Positions 12,671-24,829 of a stretch of 64,000 bases of DNA are shown here, piece after piece. How positions within the stretch are numbered: the first letter of the stretch is position 1; every line of letters starts with the position of its first letter. A model generated the notes under the pieces. That model searched no databases. It was given only the letters and a program-made list of their open reading frames with translations, and had not been told where the DNA came from. The position numbers and the translations under genes are program-made. Source of the DNA: Nymphaea colorata (Eukaryota > Streptophyta > Magnoliopsida > Nymphaeales > Nymphaeaceae); assembly GCF_008831285.2 (NCBI RefSeq), contig NC_045142.1, positions 687,001 through 751,000 of the forward strand. Reading direction: 5' to 3'.

Positions 12671-13232
12671 TGATTAGGCTTGGTTTGACTTGGTCACCCT
12701 CGACTAGGCATATGAGAGAGTTGGTGGCTGGTGTGGGCAGTTGCTCCCATAAATTGGGTTTGTCATGCATTCATGCTCTCGACATTTTACTTTGTATCTC
12801 AAAAGTTGGCATTTGTCTTACATTTTTACCGTGACTTTTATCAAAGGTACAAATGTGGGCTACCATTAACATGCTTTGCTGCCCCTCCTTAGCAAAACGA
12901 GCACATATCCTTGAAGTACACGGTGACATTGATGGAGCCATAAATTTTGGTTGGATGAAAGCTAAGTTAATAATTCACTATCTTCAATCTTTTTAGGGGC
13001 ACTTCTCCGTACAAACAGTCAAATATTTCAGATCAACACCCAACACCCCTACACCCAACACCCCTATCTGGCTCTGACCACTACGCTTAAAGTGATATCA
13101 TAAAATGAAGGTAAATCTAGGGTCCAGGTCTGGCTTTTGCATGCAGTAATCACGTTATTCAAAAGCAGCAGCAACCAGCTCTCTACTAGCCATACGCCCA
13201 AGCTGATTAACGAGTGGCATCCTACCAGCTGT

Positions 13233-13432
13233 CAGGGGCGGGGCGAAGGCAGGGGGGCCTGCCTAGGCCATGGCTCCACCCCAGCTTATTAAAAAAGAAA
13301 TTACATTAAAAATTTGAAAATTTTTAGTTGCGTAATGTATTTTTTAGATTCAGGTTTAATTTGGCCCTACCCGGATAAATTCGTTAAACCGTTGGAACTG
13401 TCTCTGAAAAAAAAATCCTCGTTCTGCCCCTG
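13233..13432. mobile_element. hAT-like MITE, about 200 bp
   Basis: The left end is CAGGGGCGGGGCGAAGG and the right end, read on the minus strand, is CAGGGGCAGAACGAGG, an imperfect terminal inverted repeat. The flanks CCAGCTGT and CCAGCCAC look like a decayed 8-bp target-site duplication (5 of 8 match). The internal sequence is AT-rich and non-coding. Ends of the type CAGxGGCGGxGCxA are common in non-autonomous hAT elements. Confidence 0.55.
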
Positions 13433-16141
13433 CCAGCCACCAGCAAAACCCCTTAAAGTATCTTCAAGGTCGCTGAGAGGACTTTTAGTTCACTTACTTT
13501 GAGTTAGTGGGGAAGAAAAAGTTAATTAGAGGATGAAGTTAAACGAAGGGAAGAATGTATCTCGATGTTTGAAAAAAAAAAAAAAGTATGTATTCAAAAA
13601 ATGGTGAGTGACATGGGTGATTCTTTGTGTCCATAAGAAGGGACTCGCTTCTATAAAGTTTTTAAAAGAAGAAAAGATAGCGAATTTCTTGATAACTATG
13701 CATAAAGTAGAAGCGTCAATGAAATTGAGAAGTGAATATAACGCGATAAACTATGAAAAAAAAAAAACTCTAAAAAGTATTTGGTGTTTAAATCTTTTAA
13801 TTGACGATGCCAACTAAATCTAAATTCACAACATAAACTCTTACGAGAGAAAAGGAGGAATTCTGGTTTTCTTTACAAGAAGAGAGAAAAGAAAAGAGTG
13901 TCACCTTTTAGCCTAAGCGAATGAAACTGTTAAATTTTTAGAAGTGACTACCACTTAAATAGTTGCTTTAAATAGGCAAGTTGGATTAAGTAGATCCTAC
14001 CAAAAATCATGATATTTTTATTTGTAAGTCAGATCTCATAAAGCGTTATATATGCATCGGCATGAGCTTCTTTTGCTTATAAAATCTAGTTTATGTAAGG
14101 AAAGAACATGTTCTGCAGCTCAACTTCACGTTTTCTATTATAAAGATTAGATGATTGTGGTTAATTTTGTTTTAGAAAAAAGAAAGATACTTGCGAATGT
14201 GAAGTATAATGCTTCAGAGTGCACAAAGATCTGTTCTTTTCTTTAAGATGTTTGATATGCATATTAAATTATTCCATATGCCTTGTTGTAACTTAATCTG
14301 CTGGTAGTTTTTTAATGATGGTGTGCATGATATTGGGCATGCTAGAAAGACGATGTGTAAAAAACTAACTCATCAACAAAAGAGATAAAAAAAATACATG
14401 TGTGTATGTAGACTCTCAAAAATTTATTATCGAAAGAAAGAACTATGAACTGTTGCTAGAACCACCATGAATAATCTGAATCGGGTTTTATCCGATTCAT
14501 TGACCAACAAAACGAGCCAATGTTCTATGCTGAGACGAATCGCTCCCGGAGTTGACATTCGGAGGCAATGGCGTGTCTTCTGCGTGTGCACTGCGAGCAC
14601 GCTATCTATTTATTTATTTGTTTATTTATTTTTCAGAGATTTAATGTACATCCAAATTAGTAGTTCAGTTTGCATGGCAAAGTAGGCTTCATGGTTCATT
14701 ATAATAACAGGGCTGCCATCGGAGTGAGGTTTCTTGGATTTGGTACCAAATACTAGAACATATTAGATGTCGGTTTCAAATTTGATAGCGAGATTTTGGT
14801 ATATAGTTTGATTATGAAGAAGAAGTATAATTGGATTTGGGCATTTGGTTTTCGAACACTCGCATGTTTCCACTGGTATTGAATTGGATCTGGATCTTGA
14901 ATCAGATTTGTTAAAGGGAAATAAGGATCAAACTGATCTTAAGAGAGCATGTGTGCATATGCATACAACTAAAACGTATTTTGACCTTAATAACAGGGGA
15001 TTTTAACGGGCCATTTGGGATCCATAACATTAAGTTCTTGTTTCATATATATAATTTGAAAATTGGTTAGATGTATTAAACTCTTTGACTGTTTTACTTT
15101 TTAGGGCGACTATGAAACGGCAACATATTGTTACTGTTCCCAAATGAAACGAAACGACCTATGGTGTGACATTGATGTATGCTTTTAGCGTGTGATAATG
15201 GTGTAGGACTTTGGGGCCCGGTTAGTTGAAGGAGGGTAAAAAGGTCAATTTTTTGAATTTAGACATTCAAAAAATGAGCAAGTCAACGGTCAAGGGGGCT
15301 TGTGTGCCATGTGGACTTGATCCCAATTTGACCGGAGGAGTTGGCATGGCACAGAGGTTCACATTATTAGTTGAAATGGGAATTCCATGTCACATCTTTC
15401 AGTAACATTATTTTCTTGTGTTTTAGAAAGATTGGATATGACATTGATTGAACACAATGTTTTGTAAGAACACAATGTTCTTCTTTTCTTACTTACTAGT
15501 TGTTCTTTGATTGCGACATCATGAATTATGCTAAGTTTAAACACCGAATAATTCACGTTTATAACATTGGATCATCCATCCAGTTAACAGGACTATTTAT
15601 TATTTTTTAGAAAACAAAAGCTGGCAACGAAGAAAACCAATCAACGCGTTTCGCGTTGGAGGGCATCCTCGTTATTTCGCGCTTAAACAGCCCCGGACGC
15701 GTAACGTTTAAATATTTTTTATTTCATTTAAATAAGAAAAAAGTTGTGAAAAGGGCAAGGCCGTTTTCCTCGAATCTCGCTTCCCGTCGTATGAGCCAAA
15801 AAAAAAAAATGAACAAAAAAAAAGAAGCAATTTTTCTTTAAAAAAAAGAAAAAAGAAAAAGAAAAAGACTGAAAAGTCTTTCAAGCAAAGGGCGATGGGC
15901 ACAGTCCCTCTCAAACAGCGGCTCGGTCGACGCAACACGGGGATCTATCTTCCGCCACGTGGCGTCGAGAAGTTTTTTGGACGGCTCAGATTCTTCCTTC
16001 GCCGGATCCGAGACCTTTGACTCCGTGGGGCCCGCGATTAAACAATCCGGTTGGGGTTCCGGACCTAACCCCGGGTCAACGCCCCACCTTCTCTCTCTCA
16101 CTATGATTTTCTCTCTCTCTCCCCACCGCGGGGGGGGCTCC

Positions 16142-16146
<5 letters not shown>

Positions 16147-16173
<27 letters not shown>
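16147..16173 (+). repeat. CT microsatellite in the PP2C leader region
   Basis: Uninterrupted CT dinucleotides lie about 1.27 kb before the PP2C start codon, in a CT-rich stretch that also contains shorter CTCT runs at 16092 and 16111. Pyrimidine-rich 5' leaders are common in plants. Confidence 0.8.
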
Positions 16174-17443
16174 ACCCCCACCTTTAATTCAACCAACTCC
16201 TCCACTTGCTAATCGAAATGTCAACGCCATCATCTCAAGGGGCAGAAACCACGCCACTCCGACAACCCACCGGATTCCGGCATAAGCCCACCGGAGAACC
16301 AGTCCTACGGTCCGATTTTAATTCCGCAGCCTCTACTACCCGGCCAGGGAGGATATTTTTGCCCGTCGAGGGCTGCATCGCCAGCGGCTGCCTTCGTTGT
16401 TCGCTACCATTGCACGCTGCACCACTGAAGAAGAGCGATTTCGAGAACCTGGTACTTGAGCATCGAGTTCTTATCTTCCTATTGTTTTTCAGATCTGCTA
16501 GTGCATATGTAGGTATAATTCAGCCGGTGGACGGCCGGAAATTTGGTGGTTCTTTCCTAAAATCATAAAAGTCGCCGGAAGGCGGTTTGTTTATGCTTGC
16601 TATGTGAAGTTTTTTTTTTCTTTTTGTTCCTTTGGTAATTTGTCGTTGTGATTTTGGGCTTTCAGGATCGTTTAAGGTGTGTAGAAAGTCGAAACAGTCA
16701 GAGGTCTCTCGCTCGATTTTCTCTAGATTTGGGCAAAACATTGGCCGAAAACAGCAACTGCTGATCATTTTTACGATTGTGTGGCCGATTTTTTATGTGA
16801 TTCTTTTATGGGTTCTCGTTTGGAACTTGTCTAAGAGTCGGATTTGTTGCTAGAAAGGAGAAAAGAGGAAAATGTCACTGAAAAAATGGGGTAAATCTGT
16901 TGGACTTGGCAGAGGACCGCTTCTTGTTCACCACTGGTGAAATCCTAGTTTTTAAGAATTTTTGAACCATCCGTTTTTACGTTTTCAAGTCATCTTTGTT
17001 AAATTTCTTAGGGATTTTCGTTTAGAATTTAGTAAGGACGCCATTTTGTTGCCTTCGAGCGAAGGAGATGGCGCTGTTCTAAGAAGAACAAAGCCAAGAA
17101 GACGCTGCCTGTTGCAGCAGCAGTCTGTGGCCGCCTCCCTCTGCTGACTGCTGAGTCCCTTCTTTTAAACTGCACATGATCAACCAGCACGGTACTTATC
17201 CTGTCATATTACCTCCGCTGCCTGTTGACGTCTAGTCTTTATGCAGATTCTGGCCTGAGCAGCTGCGCCTGAAGCGTCTGTTGAAATCGAGAGCGAGGCA
17301 TCAAATCTTTCTGCAGATTCCTGCCTGATTATTCAAGTTGGCGGCTTCCCGCCGTAAGTTGCCGAATTCTTGGGTAGCTTGAGTCGGTCGACTACTTCGG
17401 TAGCTTGTTCCTGTTTGTAGAGTGAATTGCTGTCGGGTGTTCG
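16174..17443 (+). other. Probable 5' leader region of the PP2C gene
   Basis: No protein family is recognisable in the short frames here. The GC level and several possible splice donors and acceptors (for example an acceptor-like TTTATGCAG near 17238-17246) suggest a transcribed leader that may contain an intron. The transcription start and the splicing cannot be fixed from sequence alone. A frame beginning at 16218 (ATGTCAACGCC) would act as an upstream ORF if the leader is not spliced. Confidence 0.35.
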
Positions 17444-20294
17444 ATGGGCAACCGGTTTGGGAAGATATGCGGTTGCTGCATCGTGTCAGGGCGCCGGCGC
17501 GGCGACGTCCTAGCAATCGGCGGCAGCGGAGGAGGGCCTGATGAGGGCCTCGGTCACTCCTTCTGTTATATACGGCCGGACCTGGCGCGCCTCTCGTCGT
17601 CGAAGGTCCACCACTCGGAGGAGACCACCACTTTCCGGTCGATATCCGGAGCCGCGTTAGGCGCCAACACCTCTACACCTCTGTCTACGGACCTCTGCTC
17701 CTATGCCGCTGCGACGGCTGTCTCTGCGTCAGCAGCCTTCGAGAGCTCCGACTCGTTCCAGTCGATTCCGCTCCAACCTGTGCCGCGGTTTGGTGGTGGT
17801 GGTGGCGGCGGCGGCGGAGTATTTTCGGGGCCGATCGGAGTTCCACCCTTTTCGGGCCCAATTGAACGAGGATTTATGTCCGGGCCAATCGAGCGGGGAT
17901 TCCTGTCGGGCCCTCTAGATAAGGCGGTGTTTTCCGGCCCGCTGGAAAAGTTCCAGCGGAGCTTCTCCCATGGCGGCATATTCGCTGGTCGGCACCGGAA
18001 AGCCTCCTTAATTAAGGCCCTTCGGCGGGCCATCACCAGTGCGGTTGCTCGGTCATCAATTGTAGCGCCAATTAAGTTAGGCGTCTCCGGATTTTCAAAG
18101 GAGAAGAAGTTCTCTTCTGGTGGTAGTGGCGCTGTTGCTGAAAATGTGAGCTGCGACGGCGGCGGCGGTGGTAGTGAATTGGGTACAAATGATGAAGACT
18201 TTTCCTTTGAGAGTCAGAACCTTCAGTGGGCGCAGGGTAAGGCAGGGGAAGACAGAGTACATGTAGTGATATCTGAGGAGCATGGATGGCTCTTTGTTGG
18301 AATCTATGATGGATTCAATGGCCCAGATGCTCCTGATTACCTCCTATCCAATCTCTACACTGCTGTTCAAATGGAGCTCAAGGGTCTCCTCTGGGACCAG
18401 CCGCCATCCATGGTCGGTGCTCAACAGAATGGCTGTTCTAGCTCTGTAGAGGAACCAAACGTCAATGGCTCCGACCAAAATTGGACGATCGGAGGTTATG
18501 GGAATTCAGAGAATGCCGAGAAGAAAAAGAACGCGATGAAGAGGTGGAAGAGAAGGAATGGCAGGAGCAGGTTCAAGGGAGTGACCAAAAAGTGGGAGGA
18601 GAGCCAGAGGAGATGGAAGGAGCAGTATGGAAGCAGCGCCGCGACAGAAGGAACGGTTGATCATGGCAGAGTTTTGAAGGCGCTCGCTCGCGCATTGAGG
18701 AAGACAGAGGAGGACTACTTGGAGATCGCGGACAAGATGCTTTCAGAGAATCCTGAATTGGCTCTAATGGGGTCCTGTGTTCTGGTGATGCTGATGAAGG
18801 GAGAGGATGTTTACTTGATGAATGTTGGGGACAGCAGGGGGGTTTTAGCTCAAAAGGTAGAAGCAGATTTGTGGGACTTGGAAAGAATCAATGAGGAAAC
18901 GCCCACTGATCTCCAGTTCCGCGATGAAGACTACAGCTTCTCAGATAATACACCATCCTTGTCTGCGCTTCAGCTCACCTTGGATCATAGTACCAGCGTG
19001 GAAGAGGTAGCGGACCAACTCTCTATTCTTTCCCTTTTCCCTTTGTATTTCGTTTATTTATTTAATCTATTTAAGGTTTATGATTTGATCTATACATTCT
19101 CTGATGAATTCCCCATGTTGGGATCCATAAATTATATGATGTAGGGAATTGGTTTCTTAAGGTTTTCATTTTTTTCACACAGGAAGTTGCAAGAATTAGA
19201 AAGGAGCATCCAGATGATGCTTGTACTATCATGAACGACAGAGTCAAGGGCTCTCTCAAGGTCACAAGAGCATTTGGAGCAGGCTTTCTTAAGCAGGTCA
19301 GTCTTTTCATTTGATGTCTACGCTTGTATACATTCTGTGCCTGCAATCTGCATTTCATGATGGGGTTGTGCATTTGACATATAATTATACATGAGCAATG
19401 TACTGATCAGATTTTGTTCTATGTGCAAATATGGTGTCATCTGCTTCTTATATTCTTGAACTGTTATTCTCCAGATGTAGGGATACATTAGTATTTTATA
19501 TTTTTTTCCTTGTATATGAAACAAGAAATCAACGCAAGAGGCATAAATATGAGCATTTGGTTCATATCAACAAGTCATTCTTGTCCACCTTAACTTAAGC
19601 TTGGCCATGTAGAAAAGAAATGCATCTAGCATCCATTCTGATAGATGTGAAATCTGAGAGCAAATCTATATATGATAGGAACTGTGTTTCAATCCACAGA
19701 GTTATTACATGAATGTGCACAGGATTCACTTGCTCTGGCATCTTATAGAAGATATGAATCTGCAAAAGTTTAGAAATTTTGGCTGAGAGATGCACTTTAT
19801 TCTTTTGCAGCGAAAGTGGAATGATGCTCTACTACAGATGTTCCAAATAGATTACATTGGAACTGCACCATATCTCACTTGTGCTCCCTCTCTGTATCAC
19901 CACCGACTCGGTCCGAGGGATAGATTCTTGATACTGTCATCGGATGGGCTCTATCAATACTTCACCAATGAGGAAGCTGTGGCTGAGGTTGAGACGTTCA
20001 TCCAGTCATATCCAGAAGGAGACCCAGCACAACATCTTGTTGAGGAAGTTCTCTTCCGCGCAGCAAAGAAAGCAGGTAATGCACAACTCAAAATCTCCCA
20101 GAATAGTGAAGAAACTGTGCTTCTTCGTTACCAAAGCATTGGCATGAGCAACTTTAACTCAAACATGTTTGCTTGCAGGTATGGATTTTCATGAACTGCT
20201 GGAAATACCGCACGGTGATCGACGCAGATATCACGATGATGTCTCCATAATTGTGGTTTCTTTGGAAGGAAGAATCTGGAGATCATGTGTGTAA
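17444..20294 (+). CDS. PLL: POLTERGEIST-like protein phosphatase 2C
   Basis: Four exons: 17444-19006, 19183-19296, 19811-20075 and 20179-20294, joining to 685 codons plus stop. It is a PP2C-family serine/threonine phosphatase of the POL/PLL1 clade, whose Arabidopsis members act at the plasma membrane in meristem stem-cell and asymmetric-division signalling. The N-terminus [12 protein letters not shown] has Gly2 for myristoylation and Cys9/11/12 for palmitoylation. [17 protein letters not shown] (65-81) is typical of the clade. Catalytic motifs seen: GEDR (268-271), GIYDGFNG (286-293, metal-binding Asp289), GSCVL, VGDSRG (461-466), LDHSTS (513-518), [13 protein letters not shown] in exon 2, [10 protein letters not shown] in exon 3 and [16 protein letters not shown] in exon 4. 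The basic insert at 360-395 is usual for POL-type enzymes. Residues 117-125 are a glycine run, followed by five SGPI/SGPL repeats (127-167). The exon 1 frame continues 46 codons into intron 1, so retention of that intron would remove the C-terminal catalytic part. The exact PLL number is not assigned. Confidence 0.93.
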
Positions 20295-20519
20295 ATACAG
20301 CTAGACAGAACCCATTCAGTACTTACGGAAAAGTTAGAACTTTTCTGGTTTTTTTGCAGTCACCATTGTACAATCCAAGCTGAACTTTCCAATGTGGATC
20401 TTGCTTGCATCTATCTGTCATCGGGGTTGAAAGAGGTAAGAGACCCCCACAACCTAATTTCATTAGAGCTACAAAGCCCCAGAGCTTAATTTTGGAATGT
20501 CATCTTAATGTAATTCCCC

Positions 20520-20525
20520 AATAAA
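20520..20525 (+). terminator. Candidate poly(A) signal of the PP2C gene
   Basis: AATAAA lies 225 bases after the PP2C stop codon, a reasonable distance for a plant 3' end. Plant poly(A) signals are loose, so this is only a candidate. Confidence 0.4.
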
Positions 20526-22392
20526 TGGTTCTTGTGCAGAGTTATAATGCAATTCAACAACTATAGTAACATCCCCTGATCTCTCATCTTCCTTCTCTGC
20601 ATTCGACTCCCCTCCATTGTCAGCCACCATCTTCACTCTTCCGTTTCTCGAGTTCTGCTTTCCGAACACAAACAAAAGCCGAAAAGCAGAGTAACAAACA
20701 ATACCTGCTTCTTTGGCGGCAAATAAAGGCGACCCACGTGATGATAGCAAAGATGCAACTGCTCCGAGTACAGAAGTAAAATTTTCATTCAAAGTCCATG
20801 TTGTCGTGCATGCATAATCTAATGCACGCAGCACGCTGCTTCTTCGCTGACCAAACAATGGTTTGAAAATGCATCTCTATATATACAGTGTGTGCCAACA
20901 AGTTAGGCCTTCGTTTGGACAAAGGCCTGGCCGAAATCCAGATGCCCACCAAGGTTTGCGAGAGCCTAACTTCTTGGCTGTAGCCAGAGAGAGAGAGAGA
21001 GATTATATATATATATAATATATATATAAAAAAAGTTGGAGGGCAGGGGTACCCTACAAGCAAACAAGTAGGGCACTTGACTTGGCCTTAAATGAAGGCT
21101 ACCCTACTTCTACCTAGAAAATGGAAGCTCATTTATGGAGAATTTAAGTCACATCCTCTAAAGTCAAAAGTCAATATTGTCTTTCATTTCAAACTTTTCC
21201 ATTTCATATTGGTCACATCTTTTTCTTATATTGATAATGACGGGAGGGGTAGGCCCCCTCCACTGCCTCCTGCCCAAGTTGACTTCTTTTATGGATCTGA
21301 GAAGTGTGGCTATCAGGGTCGCCGGTTCGGACCCTTGTGCGTGGTTGGTGATGTGAATGCTTCGCAACCACTTCAGCTTTTGGTGGCAGCCATTAATGTC
21401 AAAGCACCGATTTTCTTTTTTTGTTTCACTTTTTCGTTTGTCACTTACAAAGATGAACCAAAACATTTTTTGTCTTTTAGTTTTCTTACCGGAAAACGTT
21501 CTTCAATTGAAAATGCCTAACTTGTTTATCTTCTAGTTCCCTATAATTTTATAAAGGGATGTAAGTAATTTGGATTTTGATTTGCCCAAATGCAGAAGGA
21601 TTTGGATTACTTTGAATTTGTCACAGCCAAGAAAATCTAAAATCCTGTAACCATACTGTCATCATCTACTTAGCTCGTCGACAATGGAGGTGCCCAAATC
21701 ACGAGTTTGGAAACGAGTGCATGATTTCATTAAACAATGGATTCGAGATTACTTAAAACTGAGGATTCCAGATCCTTACTTCTGGCACTCACTTTTAGGG
21801 ATGTCAACGGATCAGATTCTAATTGAATGTACCCTTAAACACGTATCATCTGATGCTTACAATTTTCTTTTTTTCTTATTTAATTTTTTTTTGAAGTATC
21901 CGATCCAAATCAGATGTACTCACTTTGCCATTTCATATCAATAATCTCCACTACAGGGCTGTCAAACACGATCTTAAAATTCCATATGGTATAAGTCCCT
22001 AAAGTTGAACTTATCTCTTCTCTTGTTGACGATAAATTGTAATTAACTAAAGATTCGTAACGAATATCTGAAGATAAAGGTAGGCATTCATTTGATTTAT
22101 ATGTTATCCTAAGCACACCTTTTATTCTATTGCGGAAAAAGAATCCCAGTATATTTTATTCGCAAACAACCTCTTAAATCCAGATCCGTTGACGTCCTCA
22201 AATCAACGAGAAGAAAACGACGTGATTGGAAAATAGCGTGTGCTTCTAAATGACCATGCTTCCGTCATCAAACCCATCTCTTTTGATTTCCTTCCCTTTT
22301 TGGCTTGTCCTGTGAAAAAAGTCAAAATCCTCAGCAACGAAATTTCAGGACTCTTGTTTTTCCACGCCGCTTACTAATTTTTCATCCTCATC

Positions 22393-22396
<4 letters not shown>

Positions 22397-22462
<66 letters not shown>

Positions 22463-22473
22463 ATATATATATA
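22397..22473. repeat. Compound microsatellite (CT)n(AC)n(AT)n
   Basis: About 52 bases of CT repeat run directly into about 12 bases of AC and 12 of AT. It is likely to be variable in length between individuals. Confidence 0.9.
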
Positions 22474-24223
22474 GTCTGTCTCTATTCATGGTAGTAGATA
22501 TTTGTTTGATTGAAAAAGAAATAAAGTATCTGCAGAAGATATACATGCACCTGGATAAGTTTGAAGAGGAGACTGCATTTAAGTTGTACAAATTAAAAAG
22601 CACAGCTCCATGAAAGGACCTTCTTGGTGCACCTGGCTATGGTTGGCGGTATACATAACATTGGGCTTGCACACAGAATGGTGCGCTGGAAATCATGCAA
22701 TAACCATCTTCATAATGGAGGATGCCAATCCTTTTGACTTCATATTATGTTAAAGTTTGCCTGAATAGAATTTGGGTAGGTAAACACAATTATAGCTGAA
22801 TTCAATTTTTTAAAAAATAATGTTATAAAATTGGATTTTTTTTTTTCCCTTGCTCAAGGAATCTCTTGAGACAGGAAAAACCCATTTCAGAAATTATCAT
22901 TCTCTTGAGTTAGGGAAAACCAAATTACATGTAGCTGGTTTTATCACAGACTTCCATGCATTCTATATCTAAAAAATGAGTTGGGTGTCGACAGCATCCT
23001 TCTACATTTATTTAGTTGGCAACTTAGCTTTAGGGCTGGTTAACCAAGCTCTTGACTTCCTTCCTTCAACCTGAAGTTCTCAAGTGAGCGCACCAACCTC
23101 GGGCGACTTTTTTTTGAAGCCTTCAGTATCTGAATCAGAAGATGACACGCATCACCTCTTAAAGATTAAAGCTTGCAAATTAATATAGACATAGATTGGT
23201 GCCGGAGAAGTGATGTTATGTGTGTGGTTCATCTTTTTCTTGTGAACATGTCTTCCTCACGAAATATCTTTCTCATCACAATAGATTGTGATGGCTGTCC
23301 TCCCTCTGCCCGCACTTGATCAACAGCTGATTCGGGTCACGCGCATAAACCTGGATCTAATTGGATAGAATCTGGTAGTCAGTTCCAGTGTGGGAGGATG
23401 GATATCCTAGACCCGCTTTCAAATATGCCTATGTATTGATTGCGAGTCGCACACATTGCATATAGTCAACGGTACTTTTTTTTTTTCGATCATCATAGGT
23501 GTTATTTTTCTGTACTGTGTACTGTAAAAATGGTGGATGCATTATACTCTAAATGATGAGTGTCTCACTTTCCACCCAGATCTACAAATTAAGGGAAGGA
23601 GAAAGGGAGGAGGGCTTGGCCTCTTCGAGGTACCCCGAATGGTACTATTTCTAAATATCTTTGTCTTTTCATGGTACATCTATGATTGGATCGTTATAAT
23701 TTTGAAATGACCATAAAAAAAAAGATTTCCTATTAATATGGGGGATCATTTTGGTTTTAAAAGCATTAGTTGAGAGTATGAAGTGCTGTAACTAGAAGAA
23801 AGTCAATATATTTTAAAGGCAAATTAATTTTTAAAATTACGAGTAATGATCCATTAATTCCTCAATATGATCCATTTAGTTCCTAAGTTTAGCATACAAT
23901 GTCATTTTTATTTGTGTGTTCAAATGTACCAAAAGAAGGTCTGGTAATCTGAAAGGATGTAGGAAAGGGTGGAAATTTCGGCCCTCTTTAGAGATCTATC
24001 TATAAGCCATGAAATCTACACATTTGGCCTAACTTTGTTTTATGGTCCTCATAATATCACACCATCTCTTCAGCCTTATAGCGATGAACTAAGTGCTCAA
24101 AAATTTTGCGTCCGCAGGGTTTGTTCAATCACCAAGGTACTTCATCTGGTGTTTGTGAGCTTAATGAGCTTATCATGGTGACCAATTTGGAAGACCATGG
24201 TGCCAGTTTGATTCAGATAAACT

Positions 24224-24385
24224 AAATGAATAGGAAGTCGGATCTGGATTGACTCCGATGCAGGTAAATGAATAGGAAGTTGGATCGGATTGTATTAAAT
24301 GCGGCTAATTAAATACGTAGAAATGAACTGAACTTCGGATTGGATCCAGTGCGGAAATGAATATAAGAAATCGGACTCATGTCAG
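24224..24385. repeat. Degenerate 40-50 bp tandem repeat
   Basis: Roughly four loosely similar units contain AAATGAATAGGAAGT(C/T)GGATC or shortened versions, ending in (A/T)GC(A/G)G-like motifs. Homology between units decays along the array. The origin is unknown. Confidence 0.45.
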
Positions 24386-24626
24386 ATCATATAGGGGCAA
24401 ATGAACCAAAATTGAGCTGCTCTGGGGATGAAAGGAAAATCGTGAGCACCTGTCTTTAATTAGAAGGTATGAAGGTATTTTATTAGCACCAATTTTTTCT
24501 GCTATATGATAAAAATCATCAAAACCTGAAGCCAAAAGTAATCAACTTAGGTAATTTGTTGGATCGTCCCAGTATCATATTTAGTTTTAGGATGTAAATC
24601 GGTAATTGAGGTTATGATAGGATGCA

Positions 24627-24829
24627 GAAATCAGCAAATCTTGCTACCTCTGCCCCTGACTTGCACCACAAATGGTGGGATCGCGGCAGTAAAGCTAAAG
24701 GGTAGGCCAAATCCCACCCATCTCTCGATGCAGTTCAAGACCCTAGAAGTAGGGGGAATGGGAGGCCTTCGGGCCTCACTCCAGACAGTGGGGTAACCTC
24801 CTGTTCACCGAAATCAGCAAATCTTGCTA
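24627..24829 (+). mobile_element. SINE-like insertion flanked by 20-bp direct repeats
   Basis: A perfect 20-bp direct repeat, GAAATCAGCAAATCTTGCTA, stands at 24627-24646 and 24810-24829, enclosing 163 bp. The insert is GC-richer than its surroundings, has an AGTTCAAGACC motif (24732-24742) resembling a Pol III B box (GGTTCGANTCC), and holds a small hairpin AGGCCTTCGGGCCT. Long target-site duplications of this kind are made by LINE-type retrotransposition, so a SINE is the best reading. A clear A box and a terminal A or T tail were not found. Confidence 0.6.

Larger units (their letters stand above)
10820..16100. other. Gene-free spacer before the PP2C gene
   Basis: No recognisable gene. It contains a 36-bp tandem duplication at 12599, four GACCC units near 12309, a MITE at 13233-13432, TATT-type low-complexity sequence near 14608-14634 and many poly-A/T runs. 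GC content rises after about 15890 as the PP2C promoter and leader are approached. Confidence 0.6.
20295..24626. other. PP2C 3' region and gene-free spacer
   Basis: The first 250 bases are probably PP2C 3' untranslated region. The rest has no recognised gene. It includes GA/TA low complexity near 20985-21030, a compound CT/AC/AT microsatellite near 22400, and degenerate repeats containing GGATC and GGATT between 24224 and 24385. A minus-strand frame at 20505-20858 encodes no family I recognise. Confidence 0.6.

Noticed and set aside
16206-16568. 120-codon frame upstream of the PP2C gene
   Set aside because: It lies in the probable leader, has no domain and crosses possible splice sites. It is treated as leader, not a gene.
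20505-20858. 117-codon minus-strand frame overlapping the 3' end of the PP2C gene
   Set aside because: It contains LFAAKEAGI, reminiscent of the PP2C exon 3 end, but nothing else matches the family. It lies antisense to the likely 3' untranslated region and lacks support.
21320-21336. CGGTTCGGACCC resembling a Pol III B box
   Set aside because: No A box at correct spacing and no cloverleaf, so it is not called a tRNA or SINE.
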